NCBI GenBank assembly: GCA_030063045.1 | Contig: JAQSEB010000227.1 | Location: 1-64,000, forward strand | From: Pratylenchus scribneri | Taxonomy: Eukaryota; Nematoda; Chromadorea; Rhabditida; Pratylenchidae | Length of the DNA stretch: 64,000 nucleotides | Reading direction: 5' to 3' | Part shown: in pieces, positions 33,294-46,082 of the stretch | Numbering within the stretch: position 1 is the first letter of the stretch | Layout of the letters: every line of letters begins with the position of its first letter | The notes under the pieces: generated by a model | Database searches by the model: none | The model's input: the letters and a program-made list of their open reading frames with translations, nothing else | What the model was told of the DNA's origin: nothing | Program-made: the position numbers and the translations under genes

Positions 33294-34045
33294 GTACTCT
33301 TGATCCAATTCCCCTTTCTATGCTTTATCTTTTTCCCCCTTTCTCCCTTCATTTTCACCAATAGTTTAAACCCATTTATAAGCACCCAAACTTCCTTATT
33401 CCTGGCCAGTCCTAATCTCAATCCCAACCCCTTTTGTCCCAGCTTTGTTCCCTAAATGTGTGCCTATTATATTGAATAAATATTAAAAAGATGTTCGAAC
33501 TTGGGGAGGGGATCCGCGACTTTCACAACAATATTTTAAGCAATGTTGACGTAGGAAAATAGGGAATAACCCAAAAAGGAGAACATTTAAAAGAAATGAA
33601 TGTGCGAAATGGATATGAGGTGAATTCGGGAATATAAAGGTATAGTGCAAAAAGGGTCGCGCACATTTTTTTACAGCTGAAATTTGCTTGCTGAACGGAT
33701 CGGATGACATCGTCAGCAGCAAATCGGCGCACTTTATTCCCTCTCTGCCCCAAAATCCGTCAAATCCCCACAATGACTTTTCCCCTTCCCCCATTCATTT
33801 CTCTCATCCATTCTTTGCTCTCCATCCAATTCCCCTCTGTGCATTCATTCAACCACCTGCTGCTATTGGACAAACTTTCATCGGCCTCTTGGGGATTGGC
33901 TGCAAAAAAAGTTGGAAATGATGATTGGGGTCATTCCTCCAATTCATTCGGCCCAACAACGACCAAAAAAGTGTGGCCTAGCGAAGTGAAACGTCAGCAA
34001 AAAGGGCCAAATTTGTTGCCAAATTCGGAATATTGGCCAAGGAAA
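33294..34045. other. Unique 5' flank of the dnj-27-like gene (copy B)
   Basis: Same sequence as 830-1,581. No coding-like frame; presumed promoter and 5' UTR. Confidence 0.4.
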
Positions 34046-37000
34046 ATGTTAATTCACATTTTGTTTTGCCTCCTCCTTCTTTGCCTTTCGTCAAACTGTG
34101 CCGAAGATCAAACATTTTATGAACTACTTGGCGTTTCCCAGGATGCGGATTTGTTGTCAATTCGAAAGGCATTCAAGCGGTTAGCCATCCAAAAACATCC
34201 GGACAAAAATCCAGTGGGAAAAAATTGACACTTTGGTATTTAAAGTATAAATTTCAAAGGATGACCCAAATGCGCATTCTAATTTTGTTCGCATAAATCG
34301 AGCTTATGAAGTGCTCAAAGATGAGGAACTACGCCGAAAATATGACCAATTTGGGGAGAAGGGTTTGGAGGAGGGCGCCGGTGCCGGCGGCGAACAATAT
34401 CAGAGTTGGCAATTCTACAGGGACAATTTTGGTTGGTCGGGCGAATTTGAATTTGATTGGAAATTTGAGGACAAAATGGATTAGAAATCCATTTAGAATA
34501 TTTTATCAATAGTCAGAAATTAATATGTGGAGGATATTGACATTTTGGGCACATTTTTATGTGGCTCCAAAACTTGTTGGAGCCAAAGGGATATTTTGGA
34601 AATTATTTTGGATTTGAATTGCAGGAATCTATGATGAAAATCCCGAGGTGACCACATTGAGTAGAGCCGATTTCCAAGAGGAAGTTTTTCAGTCTGGCGA
34701 GGTCTGCTCCCTCATTTTTGTCCATTTTTATCCTAAATGGCTCTTCACAGATTTGGTTTGTCAATTTCTATTCCGCCTATTGTTCTCATTGCCATCTGCT
34801 GGCCCCGGTTTGGAGGGAATTGGCCAAACAAATGCCGGAGGGTGTTGTCAGAATTGGGGCTGTAAATTGTGCCGAAGACCCGCATTTATGCCAAAGTCAA
34901 AGGGTCACTGGATATCCTTCATTGGTGCTCTATCCAAAGATGGAATTTTACAAAGGTGAATGCGCATAAATGAATGGTCAAAAAGACCTATCGAATTTTG
35001 GACATTGGGAAGAATTTATTTTTGGAATTTATTCAATTTTATTCAAAAAGGTCCGCGCGATCAGGCATCATTGCTTGCATTTATCCTCTCCCGACATCCG
35101 GCACAAATTCTTCGCCCATTGGTTGGCAGCCAATTGCCTCCCAATGGCCAAAAACCCATATTGTATGAATTGTGCTCCAGCGAAGATTGTTTATCGGAGG
35201 AAGAACGGTTAATATCAAAAGGGACTTGAAATAGTGGCCAGGTTTTGGCCTTTGGATATTTGTTTAAAAAGAAAAAATTCCAAGACAATTTCAGTTGAAA
35301 AAAATTTAGTATTCCTCGTTCTTAAATTTCTTAAATATTTTTTGCTGATTTTTTTGCACACAAAATTTTTCAGGAAAAAGATTGCGGCAATTGCCTCTCA
35401 ACTGGGAATGGCCTTTGCCGTTTTGGATTGCGCAGAAGGAAAGAATGGACGTGAATGGTGCGAAAAAATGTTTGATGGCCACCACGATGGCCTCTTCTTT
35501 ATGGCCAAAAATGGGGAGGGGACAAAGGTGAATGAAAGGGAAAATTATGGGACACTTTTCTATTTTGCCATCAGAGAATTAAATAATTTTGGATTTGAAA
35601 ATTTAAAGAAAGTCCAAAAAAAATGAGGGAGGATATTTAAAAGAAATAGCTTTTTGGATGGGATTTCTAAAAATTGAAATTTAAAATTGCCTCTAGCGCT
35701 AATCAGACAAAAAAATGCAGGAATTGCTTTTCGCGGATTTGATTGATCTACGCACCCAATTGCTGGCCGAATTGCCAACCCTGGTCGAGTTGGATGCCGC
35801 CGATATGGATTGGCTTTTGCAAAGGCCACCCAGCGAGGATGAGGCCACCACATTGGCCATTCTATTCCCGGACCAAACCCAAATGGATGGGACGGAATGG
35901 CGCCGTTTTGGTCTACTTTTCCCCAATTTGGAGATTCGAGCGGTTCCATGCCATCGAGTGGCCCAACAATGCGCCCAAATGCATGCGGGTCAAATGCCAA
36001 GGCCCGCATTGTTTCGACCAAAACAAGGCGGATTCGACATGGACTATGGTGTGGCTTTATAAGGGAAATGTGGGGAGAGGCATTAGGTATATTATGGACC
36101 TAATCATCAGCATTTGATTGAACCCAAAAGCACTCGTAAATATTATAATCGGAAATATTGGGGAATATGCATCATTTTAAAGTGTTATCAATTTTGATAG
36201 GAATAGGTAGGTAAGGTAGTAAAATAGATGGAATGAATTGATGGGAAACCCCGCCAATGTACCAGAATGAATTGGCTTACAAATTGAAGGAAAAAATGAT
36301 AACATTGGGGATGAGCAGAGAAAGTGTTAATTGAACATAAATGGACAATAAAATGTTGTATAATTACTAGATTAAAGACTTGATTAGCCCATAGGGGAAG
36401 TTTTGCTGCTTTCGTTTACAAAAATTCACTCAATTCTTGGCTCTCAAACTTAAGAATCTTGGACATTAGCCTATATGGCTATTAGCTTAAAAATGGAAAA
36501 TTATAGTTGAAATGAAATATATTTTCTAAAAAATATTTAGGGAATACACCCGAAATGGACGTTCGTCGAGTGGCCAAATTTGTCCGTCGCAGTTTGGATT
36601 CATCGGTGATTGTGCTGAATCCGGATAAATATTGGGTAAGTTCAGTTCAAAATTCTGAATCCATTGAATTGTCCAAAGGAGGCACGTCAATCCGAAGATG
36701 TCAATCAAATTTGGCTGATTGACTTTTTCGCTCCATGGTGTCCGCCTTGTCTTCGATTGCTGAATGAATTGCGCAAATTGCCTTCAAAAATTGCGGTTGG
36801 AAATGGCGAAAAGCAATTGCATATTGGCACAATGAATTGTGAAGCACATCCGACCATTTGCCAAGAGGAAGGAGTGAACAGGCAAGAATGAGGCAATAAA
36901 TGCCAAAATCGCTATCAATTTTTGGCATTTCCTCACAAAAGGGGAATTCTGAATGATTCAAAAAGCGAACAATTAAAATTCAGAAATCCACTCAAATCTA

Positions 37001-38700
37001 ATCCATTCCATTTTTTGTGCAGTTATCCCAGAACAGTTTTGGTCTTTGCCAATGAAAATGGCATAAATTCCGCGCACAAATTGGTCGGATTCCATTCGGC
37101 CGATGATTTGCTCGAATTCATTGATGATGCATTGTCCCCATCGGTCCAACATTTGGATGAATCCAATTTTGATTCAATTGTTCATGGACGAAGTGCTGGT
37201 CAACTTTTCTTTGTAGACTTTTTCGCCCCTTGGTGTGGACCATGTCAACAGGTAGTGGCGGGGGATTGGGCCAAATTATTTGAATATCCTTCCTTCCATT
37301 TTTTGAATTATTAAACTGGGATTAAAGTAAAAAGAATGATTTTGAGTTAAGTTCAAGAAAAAAAATGTTGGATTTTTGAAAAGAAATAGAATAAATTTAT
37401 CGGTATTCCTCTCGTCCCCAGTCAGCAATGTTTGTCCAAATATACAAAAGCAAAAGTACATTTTGGAAGCTAATCTAATCCAAAATTGCCTTATCCTGCC
37501 TAAATAAATAAGTAAAATAAAATAAATCCAGAACTATAAATGGCTGGGTGAAACATTTCAATGAATTGAATTTAGTTGGCCCCCGAATTTCGTCGCCTCG
37601 CCCGTCAATGGGCCAAGGCAAATCCCAAGACTTCACTCACTTTTGGTTCTGTCGATTGTGAACAAAACGGGGAATTGTGCCGCGCAGAGGGCATTCGCTC
37701 CTATCCCTCATTGCGACTTTATCGCCATGATGCCGGCCAATTGATGGCACCGGCTGATTATCCCCAAAATTGGTGGCGAAATGCTCAAACGATGGCCCAT
37801 TGGTTGGGGGAAATGATGCCTTCAATGGTGCAAAAATTGGCCGGCGATTTTGCAACAACCGTACTCGACTCCACCAAACCATTTTTAGTGGATTTCTACG
37901 GTAATGCTGATTCCGATTAAATTTTTTTTATAATTAATATTAATTCTTAATCTAGGGTTAAAGTTGTTTGGGGCGAGGGCTGCTAATAAGGCTATAGGCT
38001 TTCGCTCCGAGCCTTTGCCGGAGACCTAATAAGCCTCCTCGGTGGCCCAGTGAATGGGATAGGGATTAGATGAGAATCAACTTTAAATTATTCTTTATTA
38101 ATTTATGCTGAAGTGTGATAATAAAGTGAAGGGAAAAAAGAAAAAAAGAGAGGAAAAGAGGTGGATTTAAAAGGCAGATTAGGGCAATATTTGATTGATT
38201 GGGTGACGGTGACGGGGATTAGGCAAAAAGTGGGGGTACAGTAAGATGAATAGGAAAAGCCCTTTTAGGTATTATTGGCATTCTTTATTATTAATATATT
38301 GTCAATGAAATGAAATTGAGGCCATTTAACATTGCTTGGCAATTTTCAGCCCCGTGGTGTTCTCATTGTGTCCAATTTGCGCCCACATTTGAGCGTGTGG
38401 CTCAGGTGAGAATATTCCTACTAATTTGATGATAATTTCCCCTCATTGAAGTTGCTGGATGGCCAAGTCCAATTGGGCAAAGTGGACTGTGAACGTTTTG
38501 GATGGATTTGCCAATCGGCTGGCGTCAACGCATTCCCCTCCATTTTCCTCTATTTTGGAGCCGACCAACGCGGTCAACGCCAATCATCCCAAGGAATGGC
38601 CGTAGCCCATGGGCAAGATGCGGACAAAATTGCGGACCGCGTACGTCAATTGCTGGCCCATCATCAGCAACGGAGAATGGACCAAAGGGATGAGCTTTGA
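34046..38700 (+). CDS. dnj-27: DNAJC10/ERdj5-like ER co-chaperone and disulfide reductase (copy B)
   Basis: Same thirteen-exon structure as copy A shifted by 32,464 bp: 34046-34213, 34260-34431, 34625-34701, 34751-34955, 35051-35207, 35374-35527, 35721-36048, 36541-36635, 36679-36881, 37023-37251, 37576-37900, 38350-38405, 38452-38700. The predicted 805-aa protein matches copy A wherever I compared frames: signal peptide, J domain with HPD, CSHC, CPPC, CGPC and CSHC active sites, RDEL terminus. The GC-AG intron 9 is conserved (donor at 36,882). Two intact, apparently identical copies in tandem would double the dose if the duplication is real. Confidence 0.92.
37949..38089. repeat. GC-rich structured insert in dnj-27 intron 11 (copy B)
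   Basis: Copy of the hairpin-rich insert at 5,485-5,625, with the same 9-bp inverted pair TTAAAGTTG/CAACTTTAA. Confidence 0.3.
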
Positions 38701-39209
38701 ATTTTAGGAAATAGATTCGCGCATTCAAAACGGGTCAACAATTTTGGTGGCACATAAATATTAATCATATTTATTATATTTTTTTATTGTGAATTTAAGT
38801 ATCCTATTGGTGTTGTTTTACGCTCAAAATTTCCTTCACTCTAATCGACAAAATTGATAGATTCCAAATCAAATTTTTGGAGCCAATATACATGGAATAA
38901 GCCAGCCGCTGGATTCTTATTTTTTTTACGGAACTAAAATTCAATTCGAGAATATTTTGAGGGCAATTTATTTGTATTGTGCAGCCTTTTTATCTTGTGC
39001 CTTTTTTTCTTCATATTTTTCACTTCAATTAAAAATAAAAATTATTTATTTAAACAATTTGGGCCCATTTTATAAAAATTTAGGTATAATATGCAGGACA
39101 TTGTATTTATAAAGAATTGAGCGATCAAAAAATGGGGAAAATATTTGGAAACAATTCCCGTTCATTTGAATGTGCCGCCGGTGGAACCTTTGGGAAAAGA
39201 AAAATTTAT
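38701..39209. other. Intergenic region between convergent genes (copy B)
   Basis: Same as 6,237-6,745. AT-rich, no coding-like frame; presumed to carry both 3' UTRs. Confidence 0.45.
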
Positions 39210-42200
39210 TTAGGAAATAAGCCTATAAAATAAACTGGTTGTAGGGAGGCAAGGATCAAATTGAAGTTGGGACCAGCCGGAGTATTGGCAAATGGCCGAT
39301 CGGCTTACCTGAAAATAATATGAATATTATAAAATTTTCCCCTGACCATTCGCTTACTGTACTGCCATCGGCAAATTGCGTATTTTCGGCACAAACCAAC
39401 GTAGCTGTGGATCCAACGGGAAAAGGAGCCCGATAGCCGACTGGGGAATACACAAATTGGCCATTTTTGGGCGATGGCATTTCAAAGCATTGTGCTGGAA
39501 AAAGTTAATGAAATGTCAATCAAATTGCCCAAAATCCAAGTGAACCAACCATTTCCCACAATTCCATTGGCATTCGTCACCATTGTCCCATTCGTGCTTA
39601 ATGAAGTCGATTTTACGGTAGTGGATGATTGAGTGGGCAATGATGAGGAAAATGTGGATGAGGAGGAACTGCTCGGATTGAAATTGGCCTGCGTGCATTG
39701 ACCCAAAACGTTGGGAGTGAATGCGCCATTCTGACAAATTGCTGAATTCTGTCCATTTGGAACGAATCTGAACAAATTAATTTCAATTGATTCATTCATC
39801 AATGCAATTTACCCATTATTGCAAAGAATTGAGGCCACCGTGTTAGGTGGGAATGGGCCAACCATTTGGCCATTGGAATATTGCAGGCGGCCATTCAACG
39901 GAGGCAACAAACCGAAGAAACATTGTTGTTGGCCTTGGCCCGCAATGGTGGTACTGCTACTTTGACTGCCAAAAGTGTAATTAGAATTGTTTTATTAATT
40001 AAAAAAACCAGGAAATATTTAAAATTACCTGTATATAATCTTTAAATTCCCCAATCCCCATTCTTTAATAACCACTCATTCATTGATTTTGAGGATCCAG
40101 AGCCAAAGCTCCTGGCAGCTGGCAGGGTAAACTTAAATTTTTATTGCATCTTCTTATTAGTTCGTTAAATTTAAAGCTCTACAAAACTCACTCCAATTTG
40201 TTAAAAAAATGTCCAGAAATTAAGGAACCAGACTCTCAATTTTTTTAGGAGAACTTTTTTTCTACCATATTCCTCTTTTTTGTCCAATGACACACCTCCC
40301 TATCAAATATCAATCATATTTTGCCCCAAGCCTCTTTGTTAAACCCACTCATTTCTACCAAAATTTTCACTTTTGCGACGTTCTTTTATCAATTTTTCCC
40401 GCACAACAGATAAATAATAATTTAAAGGTTCTTTCCCTCAGTCAAATTCCATTTTTCAGACCACTGGAAGCAAGGCTCAGGGCGAGAGTTAGGCCCAATC
40501 TCGCCCCTAACGTTTTTAGTCAAAGCTAAGGACTAATAAATTGTTTTAGCAAGTGAAAATGAATTTATTTTGACTAATATATCCATGAAATTAATCGAAT
40601 AAAAATATTTAATTTTATGATTGATTAGCCTAAAAACTTACCCAAATTGTTGAAATGGGGAAAATGTACTGCTGGTGCCACCAATTCCCCCAAATATTTG
40701 ATTGTTGGCGGCCAAACATGAGCCAAGTTGTGGAGGTTGCCATTGGCCAGAAATGCATGTTGCCGTCGTTGCCCCTCCACTTGGCTGCTGTCCATTCAAG
40801 CATTGAGCCTGTGCAACTGTGCCCTGGGGGAATGGCCCAAATTGGCTGATTTGGGTGTTGCCAAGCAAATTTGTGGTGGCCGTTGTGCTCAACGATGTGA
40901 GGCCTCCTCCACCCGTGTTCGTATAGGCAACATTGCCTTCAATAGTGATATTGGTCATTTATCATTGTTTTAATAATGAGAAAATTGTTCGCAAATAATT
41001 TCATTTTTGGGTGTCAATACAATTTTTGTGATGCCATAATTTGTTTATTTTTGCCTCAAAAATTACCAAAAATATTTATAAACATTTTAATATTTTGGTA
41101 TGAATTAAATTAATTAATTTATTTTATTCCCCTCAAATAATTCACCTCCAATAATAGCCAGTCCCATTAGACATTGTCCAGTGCCAGTGCCGGTGCCCAA
41201 TCCCGTCAGTCCATTGTTATTCAATGTTTGTCCAAATGTGCCAGTGCCTCCAACACATCCGGTTAATGTGGGAGGCACCCATTGGCCATTTTGGCATGTT
41301 GATGAGATTTGGCCACTGGGAACGGAGCCGGGTTGTTGGCAAAGCACAGTGGCAGTTGTGCCTTAAAATTGGGTACCAAAATTTAAAAAACAGTTGAAAA
41401 AATTATAAGAAAAATTTTTAGCCAACAAAATTAGAATTAAATTCATTAATTAATTTGAAGATGATTGGACCTGGAGGGTATGGACCAGTGTTGCCCAGCG
41501 TGTTGCCAAACACTGAATTTTGCGTTGTTGGCGCCAGTGTATTTTGGTTAAATTGATTTGAATATTGAAGGGTGGCGCCAATGGGTGGCAAAAGTCCAAC
41601 AAAGCAATATTGATTGGTATTGCCAAAAATGTTGCCAGTGCCAATTGTGCTCCCAGTTGGTTGGCCAAAAGTGCCAAAATTGGTGCCGGCTGTCGAGCAT
41701 TGACCGAAAGGGGGCGTCCAAATGCCATTGTTGCAAGTGGACGGGAATGATTGTTGTTGCCCAGTGGTGGAGGTGGGGATAGCACCTTTAGGGGAAAATA
41801 ACTTTAAATTAGCCATTAAAAACGGAATCTCACCATTCAAGCATGTCAATGTGGCGGTGGTGCCCGGCGGATAGATGCCATTTTGGGGCAATTGCTGGTA
41901 TTGAATTTGGCCATTTGCGGGAGAAATTGTTGGGAAACAGCCGCCAATGGTGGTCGCCGATGTGGTGCCGAATCCAGTGTTGATTCCACCCAAAGTGTTG
42001 CCGGTGCCAAACAAATTTGTGCCAGATTGGCATTGACCCAATTGGGGTGGTTGCCATTGGCCCTGCTGGCAAGTGGACTGAAAAGGGGAGAAATTTATTA
42101 AATTGATTTTTCCCAAAAAATTCAAATTTGCCTGAACGCTTCCAATGGCAGTACTGCCCGGATTGCAAATTAATTGAACAATTGTTCCGGTTGGATAGAA

Positions 42201-42814
42201 GCCAATTTGGTTTTGCTGTTGTAAATATTGCAATTGGCCATTCAGCGGGGGCATTTGGGCCAAACATTGTTGGCCTTGGCCAAATGGAAGTGTGGTTGTG
42301 CCAATACCGCCGAATGGATTCCCAATGCCAGTGGTGCCACCCAACAATGTGGACGATTGACAAGTGCCTGGAGAATTAACAAATTAAAGGTAATTTTATT
42401 TTAATTTATAACTTACCTAATGGTGGATTCCAAATAGAATTTGAGCAGGTGCTGGATGATGCTCCTCCCTGTGGAACGAATCCCATATTGCAGGTCAACA
42501 CGGCTGTTGTGCCCGAAGCGACTGTGCCAATGGATGCGGCGTTCAATGTGATTGGCAAATAGCTGACTTGGCCATTTGCCACAATTTGCTGTTGACAATT
42601 CCCGCCTAACTAAATAAATGGGGGTAAATGAATTGAATAAAAGTGGAAAGGAAATGACGAATGAATTGGATTCATGGCAATAACTTACCTGTCTTCTGAT
42701 TCTTCGTCCTTCCAATTTGTCCTCTCCCAATTGATGGACATTGTTGAATAATGCTCCAGGGAGAAATAAAAGGAGAAGGAAAAATTGGAGAAGGAGAATT
42801 ATTAATTTCAGCAT
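39210..42814 (-). CDS. Secreted multi-CCP (sushi) domain protein (copy B)
   Basis: Eleven exons equivalent to copy A at +32,464, in transcript order: 42814-42689, 42609-42417, 42367-42132, 42077-41834, 41785-41471, 41361-41146, 40936-40642, 39965-39813, 39767-39550, 39494-39358, 39308-39210. The predicted 743-aa secreted protein has seven CCP modules and G/T/N/Q-rich linkers, and appears identical to copy A. The first module begins at GGNCQQQIVANGQVSY. The last ends QLQFDPC, followed by a short tail. The GC donor of intron 3 is conserved. Confidence 0.85.
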
Positions 42815-43422
42815 TTTTAAGAAAAGAGCTAAATGCTTTAAAAAATAAATGAATTAAAAAATAATAATCCAATTAAAAGGGAGAAATGTCTGGGATTTGG
42901 CCAAATTTTTGAGTGGAAAAACCTCTAAATAAACTTGTTTTAAATGAATTCATTCCATTTTGCGTGAATTTTCAAGTAAAAATGAGAAAAATGCCATCAA
43001 AAATTGTAGATAAATGGACAATATTACACCTGTTGGCAGTCTGCGAAATTCCTCCTTTTTTTTGTGGGGATTGGCCATAAATTTTGTTCAAGAATGTGCA
43101 AAAATGTGTGACAACAATGACAATTTGGAGGAGTATTTGAGGGGAAACTATGGCAACTGTGCCAAAGAATGTTTTTGTTAGGTTGAGAGCCGCTCAAAAA
43201 ACATACAAATATAATCTGACTTTTTGCCTTTTTTAGAATGACCAATGGGCGAGGGATGGGGGTGGGAGTTCATAAAAGTTGTTTGGTTATTGGCCTTCAA
43301 ATGATGGCCAAAAAACAAATTTCCCCTTCAAAAATTAACTGATAGGTCAACTCGCAACGTGTTGTGTTCATTTGTCAAAAATTGGAAGTGCATTGAAAAA
43401 GAAATTGGAAAAAGAATTTAAT
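42815..43422. other. Upstream region of the CCP gene (copy B)
   Basis: Same as 10,351-10,958: possible divergent promoter, no specific element supported. Confidence 0.3.
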
Positions 43423-44763
43423 ATGGGCGAGTGTACCGCCATGAACACATTTCTCATTGAGGAAAATAAATCGGGTGGCCATGATGGACGTAAATTTGAG
43501 AGGGACAAGGAATGAAAGGAGAGGGATTATTCAAGGGATTTAGGCCATTTGAAGGGATTTAGAGGGAGGGAAGAGGATTTTGTCGAGAATTTGTTGAATT
43601 GCCACAAAATATTTTGGAAGAAGGAAAATGCGCAATGCAACAAAAAAAATTGGCATTTAAGGGAATGGATTTAGGCTCGAGGAAAAAAATGTGACAGAGG
43701 AGCAAAGGAAGGGGATAAAGGGGGATGTGGAGGTGGTTGTTGGCAGACCGGCTGGCACATTGATCATCCAAATCCAAATATCCCCCACAGAAATGTTGAC
43801 GCATATTCGAAGGGAATAGATGCGGACATATTTACGCGAGGCAAAGGGAGGCGAATGGCAAAGTGGACAATAATCCAACAGCTGGAAAAAATGGAGAAAA
43901 ATATACGGAAGAATGTGTGGGTGGATGGACAAAAAAATGGACATGGAATGGCAATCAAAAAATGCGCATTTATTCTGTCATTGTGGGCATTGGGCAATAA
44001 TGTTGTTGTTGTTGCAGACAATTTAAAGCTGGGTTGATAAACTAGAAAAATTTTCATCAAACTCATTAGCTTTCATTATAAGTTTTAATTTCCATTTCAG
44101 AAAAATATATATTTTTATTGTTATATTCATGGAAAATATTTTTTTATTCTGATTTTCTTTCTATACTAATTCCCTCTGTTCTGATTTGTAATTGTAAATT
44201 CTGGTAATTGCACTAAATTGTAATTCTGATTTGTAATTGCACAAAATTGCAATTCTGATTTGTAATTGCACTAAATTGTAATTCTGATTTGTAATTGCAC
44301 TAAATTGCAATTCTGATTTGTAATTGCACTAAATTGTAATTCTGATTTGTAATTGCACTAAATTGTAATTCTGATTTGTAATTGCACTAAATTGTAATTC
44401 TGATTTGTAATTGCACTAAATTGTAATTCTGATTTGTAATTGCACTAAATTGTAATTCTGATTTGTAATTGCACTAAATTGTAATTCTGATTTGTAATTG
44501 TAATTGCCCCAATTCTGATTTGTAATTTATATGCCCCAATTTGTAATTGTAAATTCTTCTAGTTTTTTATTTCATTTAATTCTACCTATTTTGTACATAT
44601 TTTATTTGATTCCCCTTTAGGCAATGAAGATTTGTGTTTCCCTCGTTTCCATTTTCTACAAATGAATGAGATACCATATTCTCTCTTCTTCTCATACATT
44701 GCCTCTGAAGGTCGATTGCCAAATTTTCTACAATATGGCGGTTATTTATTCTTCAATGTCTGA
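43423..44763 (+). CDS. Candidate small two-exon gene, unknown function (copy B)
   Basis: Exons 43,423-43,489 and 44,621-44,763, identical to the copy A candidate: 69 aa, no recognised domain, splice phases compatible. It is as uncertain as copy A, and its presence in both copies adds no independent support because the whole region is duplicated. Confidence 0.25.
44180..44554. repeat. 29-bp minisatellite (copy B)
   Basis: Same 29-bp tandem array as 11,716-12,090, with the same unit count and variants. The lack of length change in a minisatellite argues for a very recent duplication or for allelic copies. Confidence 0.9.
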
Positions 44764-46082
44764 CAATTTAAGAATCAAAGTTTTAATTAAAATAATTTTG
44801 CTCATTACGATTTGGCATAAGCATTCTAATATTTATTAACTATTAATCTATGCCCTCAACAGCATTTTGATTCTTTTATATTCTCTTTGCCATTTTGTGC
44901 TAATTTTAAATTACGCAATTTCTTCCATCTAAATTTATTATATTAACATTTTTCTATTTTCAAACATTAATTTGCTCGTTCAATTTATCATTTATCTAAT
45001 TTTTGTTTGCTTCAACTTTCCTCTAAATAAAATGGTGATGTTTTTCTTCAAAATGTACATTTGGTCATTTTTTATAGGCCAATTAAAATTGTCATCATTT
45101 GTCAAATTTTTGGGTGGGAATTGTGAACAAATACGAGGGAACGGCGACCAATATGATTTTGGTTAAAATATTTGCATCATCTTCTTGCTCAAAAAGCACG
45201 ATATTTTCTACTTTGAGTATTCTGTTGGCAAAACTAAATTTAGCCATTTATTTTCCAATAATTTCCAAAAAATTGAATTGAAAACATCATTTTCATTCAC
45301 CCTGTGAGCAATTAAGCAAATGATGTTAATGTTTTTGTTATTATTTAATTAATGAAGGAATAATATTTGTTTGGATGAGGGAATTGCTTATTCGAGGCTT
45401 TTTAGGGAGAAAAAGGGGTGTTCCGTTTAAACTATGAACGATCGGAGGAGTAAAAATTTTATTAGGGATAGTGTCAGGGTCATCTAATCATTTTGTAGGC
45501 TTATCAAATTTTTTGGTCAAAACATAGAAATCCTTTTAAAAAATTCAATAAAGCTTTAATATTTTCGGGTGCTCATTCCAATGCCCCTAAATCGAAGTTT
45601 CATAATTTTGGGTGCAAATTGAAATAGGTGATAAAAAATGTGAAATTCCATTCCTTAAATTTGTGAATTTGTTGAAATTTAAAGCACAAATTTTTTGCTA
45701 CTCCCTCCTTAAATCAAAATTAAATTTCTTTATTATAATTTGATAACGAGTCTTAAAGACAATTCAAACACATATTATTATAATTTTCATTATCTAGATT
45801 ATAATGAATCATTTTAAATTGTCAATTGTGAATGGCCAAATTGCCTTTATAAACAGTTCAAAATTTGATTAAAATCTCAAATCTTATGAACCATTTGAAT
45901 AAATGAAATAATAATTTTTTATTTACTCTTTCCAAAGGCACAATTCAGAATTCACCCACATAAGATTTAAACAATTTATTCATAAATATTAGGCCAATGT
46001 TGTTCCCAAATTCCTCTCATAGTTGACTGAGCATAACATTTGCACCCTTTAATGAATTCTTTTTAAGAAATTCACGAAAAAA
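44764..46082. other. AT-rich intergenic DNA upstream of the MFS gene (copy B)
   Basis: Same as 12,300-13,618; no supportable coding or structural feature beyond a possible trans-splice acceptor shortly before the MFS ATG. Confidence 0.4.
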